A stretch of DNA of 64,000 nucleotides, taken from Alistipes shahii WAL 8301 (GTDB lineage Bacteria; Bacteroidota; Bacteroidia; Bacteroidales; Rikenellaceae). Below, piece after piece: positions 35,325 to 44,020 of this stretch. The notes beneath the pieces were generated by a model. It saw only the letters and a list, made by a program, of their open reading frames with translations. It was not told the origin of the DNA and searched no databases. The DNA lies in assembly GCF_025145845.1 (NCBI RefSeq), contig NZ_CP102253.1, positions 3,745,619 to 3,809,618 on the forward strand, written 5' to 3'. Within the stretch, counting starts at the first letter, position 1; each line of letters opens with the position of its first letter. The position numbers were made by a program, and so were the translations under genes.

Positions 35325-37133
35325 ATGAGAAGTCCCGCAAGAGTATTAAACAGTCTGACAAAGCATAGTCAAACCACGGAATACAGGTTTGAGAGGCTTT
35401 ATCGTATTCTTTTCAATGAGGAAATGTATTATCTGGCTTATCAGCGAATATATGCCAAGCCGGGTAATATGACACAAGGTGCAGACGGGAAAACCATCGA
35501 CCGTATGAGCCTTTCCCGCATTGAGAAACTGATCCTTTCGTTGAAAGACGAAAGCTACTCTCCCCAGCCATCGAGAAGAGTGCACATCCCGAAGAAAAAC
35601 GGAAAGACACGACCTCTCGGCGTACCCTCTTTCGACGACAAACTGGTGCAGGAGGTAGTACGAATGGTACTGGAAGCTATTTACGAAGGTCACTTTGAAG
35701 ATACTTCGCACGGCTTCCGTCCGCATCGCAGCTGCCACACCGCATTGAATGCCGTACAGAAGACTTTTACGGGTAAGAAGTGGTTCATCGAAGGAGATAT
35801 AAAAGGTTTCTTCGACAATGTCAATCATGATATTCTGATCGACATCTTAAAGGAACGTATCTCCGACGAACGATTCATACGACTTATCAGAAAATTTCTA
35901 AAAGCGGGTTACTTGGAACAATGGCAATTTCATGGAACGTACAGCGGAATGCCGCAAGGTGGAATTATCAGTCCGATATTGGCCAATATCTATTTGGACA
36001 AACTGGATAAGTACATGAAAGAATATGCTTCCAAATTCGACAAGGGAGATAGGGGAAGACAGCAACGGGAATACGAAGTTCTCACTTACCAAAAGAGGCT
36101 GGTTATGCGTGAACTCAAAACAGCGACAAATAATGTAGAAAGAAAAGTGCTTGTTAACCGGCTTAAAGAGATAGACAAAACCCGATCCGCGATGCCGTGC
36201 TTCGCACCTATGGACGGAAACTTCAAGAGGCTTAAATATGTGAGGTATGCCGACGACTTCCTCATTGGAATTATCGGCAGTAAAGAAGATGCCGTAAAGA
36301 TCAAGGACGATATAAAGCGTTTCCTTGCAGACAGACTGGCATTGGAATTATCGGATGAGAAAACGCTCATCACTCATACTGAAAAGCCTGCAAAATTCCT
36401 CGGATATGAGGTGACTGTCCGCAGGTCGAACCTGCAAAAACGGAACAAACGGGGAAGCCTGTCCCGTGTGTATGGAAACAAGGTCAGATTAAAGGTAACG
36501 ACCGAAGTAATAAAGAAAAAATTGCTGGAACTCTGCGTGCTGAAATTCAGCTATCATAACGGGCACGAGCAATGGATTCCCAAACACCGGTCGGAACTTA
36601 TCAATAATGACGACCTTGAAATCCTTGACAGTTACAATGCCGAGATCAGAGGGTTTTACAACTATTACTCGATAGCTAACAACGCTTCTGAACTGAACAC
36701 TTTTCACTACATCATGCAGTACAGTATGTACAAAACCTTTGCCGGGAAATACCGAACCACAGTAAGACGAATTTGCCGGAAATACAAACGCAACGGAGTC
36801 TTTACAGTCGGGTATACGGTAAAAAACGGCCAGGTAAAAGAACGTCGCTTATACAATGAAGGGTTCAAAAGAAAAAGACCTTCTTATGATCGGTCGATTG
36901 ACAGATGCCCGAATCCAATGCCCGGCGTCAGCACCACAAGCCTTATAGACAGGCTGAAAGCTCGGAAATGCGAGTTGTGCGGTGCTACGGACAATCTGGT
37001 TATGCACCATGTGCGTAAACTCGGAGAACTGAAAGGCAAGGAGAATTGGGAAAAACTGATGATTGCCAGACGGCGTAAGGCTATGGCCGTTTGCGGCAGC
37101 TGTCATCAAAAGATACATCATGGAACGTTTTAG
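35325..37133 (+). CDS. ltrA: Group II intron reverse transcriptase/maturase with HNH endonuclease
   Basis: A 602-residue multifunctional protein for intron splicing and retrohoming. RT blocks: RRVHIPKKNGKTRPLGVPSFDDKLVQ, GFRPHRSCHTAL, GDIKGFFDNVNHD, SGMPQGGIISPILANIYLDKLD and the catalytic YADD at about 308-311. The maturase X domain covers about 440-530. The C-terminus carries CELCGATDNLVMHHVRKL...CGSCHQKIHHG, an HNH endonuclease. All key residues are present, so it appears functional. Confidence 0.95.
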   Translation: MRSPARVLNSLTKHSQTTEYRFERLYRILFNEEMYYLAYQRIYAKPGNMTQGADGKTIDRMSLSRIEKLILSLKDESYSPQPSRRVHIPKKNGKTRPLGVPSFDDKLVQEVVRMVLEAIYEGHFEDTSHGFRPHRSCHTALNAVQKTFTGKKWFIEGDIKGFFDNVNHDILIDILKERISDERFIRLIRKFLKAGYLEQWQFHGTYSGMPQGGIISPILANIYLDKLDKYMKEYASKFDKGDRGRQQREYEVLTYQKRLVMRELKTATNNVERKVLVNRLKEIDKTRSAMPCFAPMDGNFKRLKYVRYADDFLIGIIGSKEDAVKIKDDIKRFLADRLALELSDEKTLITHTEKPAKFLGYEVTVRRSNLQKRNKRGSLSRVYGNKVRLKVTTEVIKKKLLELCVLKFSYHNGHEQWIPKHRSELINNDDLEILDSYNAEIRGFYNYYSIANNASELNTFHYIMQYSMYKTFAGKYRTTVRRICRKYKRNGVFTVGYTVKNGQVKERRLYNEGFKRKRPSYDRSIDRCPNPMPGVSTTSLIDRLKARKCELCGATDNLVMHHVRKLGELKGKENWEKLMIARRRKAMAVCGSCHQKIHHGTF

Positions 37134-37151
37134 ACTGACAATATTAGCGGA

Positions 37152-37185
37152 GAGCCGGATACGCTGGAAGGTGTACGTCCGGTTC
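37152..37185 (+). ncRNA. Group II intron domain V
   Basis: A 34-base hairpin beginning GAGCCGGATACGCTGGAA and ending CCGGTTC, matching the conserved catalytic domain V in length and sequence. The bulged-A domain VI follows to the 3' splice site at 37246. Confidence 0.88.
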
Positions 37186-37246
37186 GGAGGCGAGTATTGG
37201 GAAACCTATCATAGAAATATGACAAGGCGCCGGGTACTTAGCCTAC

Positions 37247-37401
37247 ATAATCAGATTGTAAAGGTCATCAATTCGCACTTTTCCAACATCGCGATCCCGC
37301 ATCAGATCGCTGCTTTGGAACAGCGAACGAGAGAATTAAAGGCTCTGAGTATCGAGATTCTCAACCTTGCAAAACAAGCTAAGGAGTGGTTGCGAATATA
37401 A
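37247..37401 (+). CDS. Mobilization accessory protein, exon 2
   Basis: Continues the split gene: after the shared Tyr codon (T from exon 1, AT from exon 2) it encodes NQIVKVINSHFSNIAIPHQIAALEQRTRELKALSIEIL and ends at 37401. The joined gene is 420 bases, 139 residues, the usual size for the family. The downstream relaxase gene starts 16 bases before its stop, the standard mobilization operon overlap. Confidence 0.88.
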
Positions 37402-37802
37402 GATCGGGTTCCTCGCCCGGTGGGGCTTTGCGCTATAACAAGGAGAAAGTGGATAAGGATGAAGCCGAGGTGCCGCTTTGGCAGAAGATGCTCGAACCGT
37501 TCGATAAACACGTACGACTGGATATCGATGCCTGCATGGATAGTTTCTGGCCCTACCTCGAAGCCAACCGCAGAACGACCAATACGGTCTTCCATGCTTC
37601 GCTGAACCCTTCACCGGAAGACAGGCTGACAGACGAACAGTTGCGGGAAATCGCAAATGAATACATGCAGAAGATGGGTTACGGAGATCAGCCCTATATC
37701 GTCTTCAAACATAAGGACATTGATCGGCAGCACCTCCATATCGTATCGTTGCGTGTCGATGAGAACGGACATAAGCTGTCGCATGATTTCGAAACAGAAT
37801 AA
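37386..37802 (+). pseudogene. Relaxase, N-terminal fragment
   Basis: A GTG start opens MVANIRSGSSPGGALRYNKEKV, the normal start of MobP/MobB-type relaxases of Bacteroidetes. The metal-binding histidine triad is visible in FKHKDIDRQHLHIVSLRVDENG. The frame stops after HDFETE at residue 138; full-length relaxases run a few hundred residues further. The break falls where the DNA changes to an unrelated kinase remnant, so this marks the ruptured right side of the element. Confidence 0.85.
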
Positions 37803-37870
37803 CGGAGAGCAACGGCAAAGAATCGGGACTGTGGCTTTTCCGCGGTTCCGTTTTTTGCGCAGCGGGACAT

Positions 37871-38185
37871 TATAAGATCTTCGACATCAACCTGCGGCAG
37901 CATTTCTATTCGCCGGAGGTGGTCCACGACTCGCTCTGCCGCAGCAATATTCTGAAAACAAACGACGAGGAGTTGACCGTCGTAAGCCGGATGTTCGGCA
38001 TACAGGCGCAGTGCCGCGACCTGCTCGAAAAATACGGACTCCGTACCGTGATACTCACCTGCGGCGCCGTCGGAAGCCATGTATTCACTCCGGACGGCAT
38101 GTCGTACGTCGCCACGCCGCACGTCGAAGTGGCCGACGGTGTCGGCGCGGGGGATTCGTTCACGGCGCAGATCAGGAAGGAATAG
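37871..38185 (+). pseudogene. PfkB-family sugar kinase remnant
   Basis: Internal fragment of a PfkB/fructokinase: KIFDINLRQHFYSPE, LKTNDEELTVVSRMFG, YGLRTVILTCGAVGSHVFTPDG and the catalytic signature VADGVGAGDSFTA, then a stop after QIRKE. About 130-150 N-terminal and 50 or more C-terminal residues are missing. The N-terminal part is not found at the left side of the mobile block. Confidence 0.82.
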
Positions 38186-38192
38186 GCGGCGG

Positions 38193-38573
38193 TCAGTTGA
38201 CCGCCGCTTGTTCTGATGAAACACCCGGAGACTTTCGTTTGCAATAACGTTCGCACTGCCCGGCGATGTCGTAGCCGAGCATCGCGCCGAGCATGAAATC
38301 CTCCTCGGCGGAGAGTTCGTTGAGCGGCTTGTGGATGAATGTCGCCACGGTCTCCAGACACATGCGGTTGCCGAAGTAAAGATTCACCTTGCTGTCGGTC
38401 ACCGACTGAATCCGGTAAGCGATACCCAGCCTTTCCAGCCGCTCGGAGAGCAGAGAAGCGCAGGTGCGGCACATCGTGCAGAGCACCAGACTCCGTACAC
38501 CTTTCTGGAACTCGTAAATCTGGTGCAGGAACAGCTTCATCGAATCGTAACGGCTGAACTCCTCGGCGCTCAT
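38193..38573 (-). CDS. DUF2023 family protein
   Basis: A 126-residue DUF2023 protein (MKLFLHQIYEFQKGVRSLVLCTMCRTCASLL, then DSKVNLYFGN and ELSAEEDFMLGAMLGYDIAGQCERY). The family almost always sits next to a flavodoxin gene, as here, 2 bases downstream of it. Cysteine residues in CTMCRTC suggest redox or metal handling. Function unknown; partnership with flavodoxin is inferred from the conserved pairing. Confidence 0.88.
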   Translation of the reverse strand: MSAEEFSRYDSMKLFLHQIYEFQKGVRSLVLCTMCRTCASLLSERLERLGIAYRIQSVTDSKVNLYFGNRMCLETVATFIHKPLNELSAEEDFMLGAMLGYDIAGQCERYCKRKSPGVSSEQAAVN

Positions 38574-38575
38574 CG

Positions 38576-39067
38576 TTACTCGTTTTTAATCTGTTCGCAC
38601 CATGCGGCAACCCGCCGGTCGGTCTTGTCGGGCGCGCTTTCATCGACGGCAAGTCCCACGAACTTTCCGCCGCGGCAGACCAGCGAACCTGTTTCGTCAT
38701 ACCCTTCGGGCGCATAGGCTCCGACGAACGTGCAGCCGCTCTGCTGCAAGCCGTCGTAAATCAGCCCGACGGCATCGCAGAACGTATCGGGATAGGAACC
38801 GCTGTCGCCGCAGCCGAAAAGCGCCACCTTTTTACCGCTCAGATCCTGCGCCTTCAGCTGATCCAAAAAGCCGTACCAGTCGTCCTGCAATTCGCCTGCG
38901 CCCCACGTCGAAGAACCCAGCACGAGCAGGTCGTATTTCTGCACTTCGCCGGCCGGCGTATCGGCCACATTGTGTACATCGGCGTCCGCGACGCCCAATT
39001 GTTTGGCAATATCCGCAGCCACGGCCTCGGTCGTGCCCATCGTACTGCCGAAAAAGATACCAGTCAT
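38576..39067 (-). CDS. fldA: Flavodoxin
   Basis: A 163-residue long-chain flavodoxin. FMN phosphate loop GSTMGTTEAVA (residues about 7-17), second loop GSSTWGAGELQDDW and third GCGDSGSYPDTFCDA. It is a one-electron carrier that in many bacteria replaces ferredoxin under iron limitation. First gene of flavodoxin-DUF2023; its promoter has an upstream motif shared with the lipoprotein-PepSY operon. Confidence 0.96.
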   Translation of the reverse strand: MTGIFFGSTMGTTEAVAADIAKQLGVADADVHNVADTPAGEVQKYDLLVLGSSTWGAGELQDDWYGFLDQLKAQDLSGKKVALFGCGDSGSYPDTFCDAVGLIYDGLQQSGCTFVGAYAPEGYDETGSLVCRGGKFVGLAVDESAPDKTDRRVAAWCEQIKNE

Positions 39068-39091
39068 AATTTCGTCGTTTTTGGTTTACGG

Positions 39092-39142
39092 CAAAGAAAC
39101 AGCATTCCCACCGGATCGTCAATACCGGATTTTAGGGGTTTT
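39092..39142 (-). promoter_or_regulatory. Flavodoxin promoter with upstream operator-like motif
   Basis: On the minus strand: AAAACCCCTAAAATCCGG, then TATTG with TTG as -33, a 20-base spacer and TTTCTTTG (39099-39092) as -7. The same arrangement recurs at 49407-49457 with identical spacing. The motif directly abutting -33 suggests an activator site. Confidence 0.72.
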
Positions 39143-39235
39143 GGCGCGGCCGGATAGCATTATGATGGGATGCCGCACGAACGCAACTCATTATTAATTG
39201 GTGATGATTGCAATGCAATTTACCAAGATATGGCG

Positions 39236-39267
39236 ATTGCCGCATATGCCGGGGCGCTATACTTTTG
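39236..39267 (+). promoter_or_regulatory. Promoter of the TonB-receptor operon
   Basis: ATTG (39236-39239), a 20-base spacer and TACTTTTG (39260-39267), fitting TTG-N20-TAnnTTTG, 18 bases before the receptor start. Confidence 0.65.
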
Positions 39268-39285
39268 TCCCGTGAAAACAGAACT

Positions 39286-42078
39286 ATGCGGCTACTCCTG
39301 AAATATTTGCTATTTATCCTGCTGCCTGCGTACACGTACGGGCAGTCCGGCCGGCCCGACGCCGGGATCACGTTCGAAGTTACCGATTCCCTGCACAATC
39401 CGCTGGCGTATGCTACGGTGGCGCTGACTCCTATGTCGGGGGGGGGAAAGGCCTACGCGACGACGACCGATGAGGAGGGCCGGGCACGTTTCACCCTGCC
39501 CGCGAATACCTACAATGCGGATATCTCATATATCGGATATGTCTCCCAACGGATGGAGGTACGGCCCGTCAGCGGCAGCGACATGCTGCGGACCGTCCGG
39601 CTCCGGACAAGCGACACGCAGATCCGCGAGGTCGTAATCACGGCGACCCAAGTGCGGGGACCGGTCTCGGGCGTGCATATCGGCCGGGACGCGATGAACC
39701 ACATCCAGCCGTCGAGTTTCGGGGACCTGCTCGAACTGCTGCCCGGCGGACGGGCCTCCGACCCCTCGTTTTCCTCCTCGAACCACATTCATCTGCGCGA
39801 GATCGGCACCTCGAACAGCGATTACCAGACTACATCGCTCGGCGTTTCGTTCGTCATGGACGGAATTCCGATGTCGAACGACGCGGGCATGACATACAAT
39901 TCGGGAACGACCGTCGGCAATAATATTTCATTGAACAGAGGCGTCGACATGCGCACGATGCCGACCGATGAAATAGCTTCGGTAGAGATTCAGCAGGGCA
40001 TTCCGTCGGTCGAATACGGCGATCTGACCAGCGGACTGATCAAGATCAAGCGCAAGGAGGGAGGCCGCAACCTCGAAGCCCGCTTCAAAGCGGATCTGGG
40101 CAGCCAGCTGCTCTATGTCGGCAAAGGATTCGAATGGGGCGCTCCGGCCGACCTGCTGACGATGAACGTCGGCGCGACATGGCTCAACTCCCACGACGAC
40201 CCGCGCAATACGCGCCAGAACTACCAGCGTGCGACCGGATCGTGGCGCATGAAGAAACGCTGGGAAAGCACCTCGGCCTACCGTTACACGTTGGGCGGAT
40301 CGCTCGACTACACCGGCTCTTTCGACCGCCAAAAAAGCGACCGGGATATCGACGAAGGCCCGGCGGGCATCCCCCTCGAACGCTACAAATCGAGTTACAA
40401 CAACGTCGTCGCGGCGGTGAATTTCACCGCCGAATCCAAGGGTGCGAATTTTTTCCGCAGCTTCGATTTTTCCGCTTCCGTCTCTTCCGAATTCGACCTG
40501 ATCGACCGCTGGCGTTACCGAGCGAACAGCGGCAACGTCCCTATACGCACGGCAGTCGAAGAGGGCGTCTTCGATATGGAAGTGCTGCCGGTCCGCTATG
40601 AAGCGACCCTGCAGGTGGACAACAAACCGTTCTACGCCAACGCCAAGGCGGTAGCCCTGCTGGGAGCCGACACCCCGCTGAGCCGCAACACGATCCGCAT
40701 CGGAGCCGAATGGAACATGTCGAAAAATTACGGCGGCGGTCTGCTTTACGACGTGACGCGCCCATTTACCGACCTGATGAGTTCCCATCCGCGGCGTTAC
40801 GACGCCCTGCCGGCGCTGCACCGGCTCTCGGCGTTTCTGGAGGACAATACGACGATTACGGCCGGCGAGTGGCGGATCGAGATAATGGCCGGACTGCGTA
40901 CGACGGCCATGGCCAATCTCGGAAGCCGTTACACCCTGCAGGGCAAATTCCATTTCGATCCGCGTGCCAACCTCTCGGTGACGCTTCCGGCGTTCGACAT
41001 GGCAGGCGACCCGATGCGCATCACATTCGCGGGCGGCGCGGGATGGCACACCAAAACGCCTACGCTCGACCAGCTCTTCCCCGAACCGGACTACTCCTAT
41101 TACACGCGGCTCAACTATTTCCCGGCGGACGACGAATCGAAACGCCGTATCAATGTGGAAGTCTTCAAGCACGACCCCACCAATTACGACCTGAAGGCGG
41201 CGCGGAACTTCAAATGGGAGGTGCGCGGCAATGCGGAGTGGAACGGATACGGATTGTCGGTAACCTATTTCCGGGAGAATATGACCTCGGGATTCCGCAC
41301 CTCGACCGACGTACTCACCCGGACCTACCGCGAATACGACACCGGACCGCTCAAGGATATGGAGTTCACCGGACCGCCGCAGCTCGAATGGCTTCCCTAC
41401 AAGGACAAAACGGTATTCCAGACCGTCGGCGTCAAGACCAACGGAAGCCGCACATTCAAGCAGGGCATCGAATTCTCGCTCTCCACGCGGCGCATCCGGG
41501 CGCTGGCCACGAAACTCATCGTCTCGGGCGCCTATTTCAAAACCCGCTATGAGAACAGCGAACCCCAGTACGTCCTGACGACCGTACAGCTCGCAGAAGG
41601 GACGCCCTATCCTTACATCGGGCTTTACGATCAGGACGACAACACGTTTCACGAAGTATGCAACACCAATTTCCTGCTCGACACCCAGATTCCCAAACTG
41701 GGGCTGATTTTCTCCACGTCGTTCCAATGCCAGTGGTTTTCCGGCATGAAGGCCGAATGGTGCAATCCTGCGCCGACCAGCTACCTCGACCTGCAGTTAC
41801 AGGAACATCCGTTTACGGCCGAGTCGGCAGCCGACGGTATTTTGCAGCATATGATCCACGACAACGTATCGAAAGAAGCCTATCTCTACCGTCTCACGCC
41901 TTTCAGTATGAACGTCAATCTCAAAATCTCGAAACGGCTTTACCGCGACCGGCTCAACATTGCGATTTTCGTAAACCGGCTGTTCACATACAGTCCTTCG
42001 TACAGAAACGAGACCAGCGCACTGGTACGCCGCTATTCCAGCCCCTATTTCGGCATGGAACTCAACTTCAAACTGTAA
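39286..42078 (+). CDS. TonB-dependent outer-membrane receptor
   Basis: A 930-residue receptor. Signal peptide to about residue 20 (TYGQSG); carboxypeptidase-regulatory-like domain (about 25-110); plug domain from about 120 (IREVVITATQVRGPVSGVHIGRD ... VFVMDG-like SFVMDGIPMSNDAG ... VEIQQGIPSVEYGDLTSGLIKIKRK); beta-barrel to the C-terminal FGMELNFKL with terminal hydrophobic residue. It would import a ligand using TonB energy; no SusD is adjacent, so it is unlikely to be a Sus-type glycan system. Nine G residues at 39438-39446 lie inside codons of the N-terminal domain. Confidence 0.92.
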   Translation: MRLLLKYLLFILLPAYTYGQSGRPDAGITFEVTDSLHNPLAYATVALTPMSGGGKAYATTTDEEGRARFTLPANTYNADISYIGYVSQRMEVRPVSGSDMLRTVRLRTSDTQIREVVITATQVRGPVSGVHIGRDAMNHIQPSSFGDLLELLPGGRASDPSFSSSNHIHLREIGTSNSDYQTTSLGVSFVMDGIPMSNDAGMTYNSGTTVGNNISLNRGVDMRTMPTDEIASVEIQQGIPSVEYGDLTSGLIKIKRKEGGRNLEARFKADLGSQLLYVGKGFEWGAPADLLTMNVGATWLNSHDDPRNTRQNYQRATGSWRMKKRWESTSAYRYTLGGSLDYTGSFDRQKSDRDIDEGPAGIPLERYKSSYNNVVAAVNFTAESKGANFFRSFDFSASVSSEFDLIDRWRYRANSGNVPIRTAVEEGVFDMEVLPVRYEATLQVDNKPFYANAKAVALLGADTPLSRNTIRIGAEWNMSKNYGGGLLYDVTRPFTDLMSSHPRRYDALPALHRLSAFLEDNTTITAGEWRIEIMAGLRTTAMANLGSRYTLQGKFHFDPRANLSVTLPAFDMAGDPMRITFAGGAGWHTKTPTLDQLFPEPDYSYYTRLNYFPADDESKRRINVEVFKHDPTNYDLKAARNFKWEVRGNAEWNGYGLSVTYFRENMTSGFRTSTDVLTRTYREYDTGPLKDMEFTGPPQLEWLPYKDKTVFQTVGVKTNGSRTFKQGIEFSLSTRRIRALATKLIVSGAYFKTRYENSEPQYVLTTVQLAEGTPYPYIGLYDQDDNTFHEVCNTNFLLDTQIPKLGLIFSTSFQCQWFSGMKAEWCNPAPTSYLDLQLQEHPFTAESAADGILQHMIHDNVSKEAYLYRLTPFSMNVNLKISKRLYRDRLNIAIFVNRLFTYSPSYRNETSALVRRYSSPYFGMELNFKL

Positions 42079-42082
42079 TGCG

Positions 42083-42472
42083 ATGATGATGAAATCTACC
42101 ATACGGACCCTGTTTCTGCTCTCCGCACTGCTGTTTTCGGCCTGCGAAAAAGACGATTCGATTTTCACCGAACTGTCCATCCGGTTCGTGATGCCGGACA
42201 GCCGCCCCGTCGAAAAGCTGGAAATACGCACGGACATCTCCTACTTCGACAATATCAACTCCGGAGAGCGGGTGCCATTTCCCGCCGCCGAACAGAACAG
42301 CGCGACAATACGGCTCCGCAAAGGGGTTTACACGTTCATCGTCGAAGCCGACGCGACCTATTCGACCGGAGAAAAGAAGATTCTGCGCTGCACGGATTAC
42401 AATCAGATTCCAGCAGCAATGACTTGGGTAGAGGACAGCGAATCGATCGTGTTGTTACTAAAATCGATCTGA
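42083..42472 (+). CDS. Small lipoprotein of the TonB-receptor operon
   Basis: A 129-residue protein with lipobox LLFSACEKD after a short signal. The rest is predicted beta-rich (ELSIRFVMPDSRPVEKLEIRT, TIRLRKGVYTFIVEADATYS), Ig-like. It lies 4 bases after the receptor stop and 2 bases before the next gene, so it is surely co-transcribed. No known family was recognised; it may be a surface or periplasmic accessory of the receptor. Confidence 0.75.
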   Translation: MMMKSTIRTLFLLSALLFSACEKDDSIFTELSIRFVMPDSRPVEKLEIRTDISYFDNINSGERVPFPAAEQNSATIRLRKGVYTFIVEADATYSTGEKKILRCTDYNQIPAAMTWVEDSESIVLLLKSI

Positions 42473-42474
42473 CG

Positions 42475-43977
42475 ATGATGAAGGCCCTTTTCCTGTCGAT
42501 ACTGGCGCTGCTGCCCGCCGCCGCTTCCGCCCAGCGCGATACGCTCGGCGTATTGGAGCGTTCTTCCGTTTTCAGCGCGGAGGACGAACGGGCCGTAGCC
42601 GGATTTCATACGGAGTCGCCCGCGATGATGCTCTACCGCAGCGAACAGTCGCTTTCGCAGATCTCGCTCCGCATCGACCTGCGCCGTGAGCAGGAGGCGC
42701 TGCTGCAGCCGCTGGGCGACGGAGCCTTCGACGGGGGATTTTATGCCGAAAGCTACCGGCGGCTCAGCGAGCGGTCGGCAACGTGGGCAGACGCCCGGTA
42801 CGTCCGCGGCAACCGCCGCAACGTCTGCTGGAACTCCACGGCCGACTACCTGCTGCTCTATCCCTGCATCACGGCGGATTCCGCCGGAGGAAACCTCTCG
42901 ACCGAGGAATATGCTTTCGGCGGCGGCTATGTCCACCGGGTGGGACGCTTCGACCTTGCGATCCGGGGCGACTACCGCGCCGGACAGGAATACCGTCAGG
43001 TCGATCCGCGGCCCCACAACGTCGTGTCGGATTTCACGATCAAACTCGGCGTAGGCATGCAGTTCCCTCAGTACGTTTTGGGGCTGGACCTGCAGGGGCG
43101 GCTCTATAAACAGGATCAGGACATAGACTTTTTCTATCCGCCCGGCGCCAGCTCTTCCGAGCTGTATATGACCGGACTGGGCAGTTATTACACCCGCTAT
43201 TCACTGAACAGCGAGAGTTTCAACATCGGCTATGACGGAAAGGGTTGTCTGCTGGCGGCACAGCTCATGCCGCGGCACGCGAAAGGCTGGTATGCCCGTG
43301 CCGCATTCGAAAGCCTTACGACGGAGCGGCTCAACAAATCCAACAACACGGTCCCCATAACCCGGCTCAAAACCCGTCAGGCGACCCTCTCCGCAGCCTA
43401 CCGCAGCGGCCGCTGGTGCCTGCGCGCCGGAGGCGGCTATGAACTGCGCCGCAGTATCGAAATGATAGCCGACCGTACGGGACACAGCGTCATCGTCGAT
43501 GAACAGGCGATGTATAAGAACCGTATCTGGCACGCCGACGCCGAAGCGACCGTCGAATGGCGGCGCGGCACGGTGAATTACATGCTCAGTCCCCGCGCGG
43601 AATGGCGGCAGTCCACGGCCACGTACGCCTACCCGGTACGGCGGATGCGGCTCGCGCAGTTCTGCGGAGCGGTACGCGGCAGCGCAGAATGGCTCCGTCC
43701 GCAGTGGCGCGTGAAAGCGACGGCAGGAATCGGCTGTTACGTCTCGCCCGACGAGGAGGTTTCGCTCAGCAACGTGCTGAACAACATTTCGGAATACCTG
43801 ACTTACACGGCGGCGCGGCTGAGCGGCCGGGCCGTCGCCCCCGAGGTGTCCCTGCGGGCCGAACGCCGCCTGAGCCGGAATCTGGCCTGCTTCGCCGAGG
43901 CGGGGTGGACGCCCCGGTTTTACAGCGGAGGATTGTCCGAACACGTTCTGACGGCGACGTTCGGCATCCTGTTCTAA
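42475..43977 (+). CDS. Outer-membrane beta-barrel protein (DUF6850-like)
   Basis: A 500-residue exported protein: signal peptide (ALLPAAASAQRD), then alternating amphipathic strands with many aromatic residues and a final strand ending TATFGILF, the terminal aromatic of outer-membrane barrels. It resembles the DUF6850 family of Bacteroidetes found beside such receptors; that assignment is from recollection and is tentative. The second ATG at 42478 is an alternative start. Confidence 0.7.
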   Translation: MMKALFLSILALLPAAASAQRDTLGVLERSSVFSAEDERAVAGFHTESPAMMLYRSEQSLSQISLRIDLRREQEALLQPLGDGAFDGGFYAESYRRLSERSATWADARYVRGNRRNVCWNSTADYLLLYPCITADSAGGNLSTEEYAFGGGYVHRVGRFDLAIRGDYRAGQEYRQVDPRPHNVVSDFTIKLGVGMQFPQYVLGLDLQGRLYKQDQDIDFFYPPGASSSELYMTGLGSYYTRYSLNSESFNIGYDGKGCLLAAQLMPRHAKGWYARAAFESLTTERLNKSNNTVPITRLKTRQATLSAAYRSGRWCLRAGGGYELRRSIEMIADRTGHSVIVDEQAMYKNRIWHADAEATVEWRRGTVNYMLSPRAEWRQSTATYAYPVRRMRLAQFCGAVRGSAEWLRPQWRVKATAGIGCYVSPDEEVSLSNVLNNISEYLTYTAARLSGRAVAPEVSLRAERRLSRNLACFAEAGWTPRFYSGGLSEHVLTATFGILF

Positions 43978-44020
43978 ACGATCGAACCAATATTTGTCAA
44001 ACCAATAATAAAAACCAATT

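Larger units (their letters stand above)
34756..37246 (+). mobile_element. Complete group II intron
   Basis: A 2491-base intron in sense orientation inside the mobilization gene. The 5' end GTGTGCCC fits GUGYG, and the 3' end ...CCTAC fits the AY rule. It encodes a full maturase and a 34-base domain V. AGTTAT at 34903-34908 is complementary to the last six exon-1 bases (ATAACT), as expected of EBS1-IBS1. A domain IV-like stretch with GAGCCGCCGTAGTAGTCCG lies before the ORF. Excision joins the exons in frame. Confidence 0.93.

Noticed and set aside
39928..41727. A 599-codon frame antisense to the TonB receptor
   Set aside because: The sense strand encodes a complete receptor; the antisense protein matches nothing I recognise.
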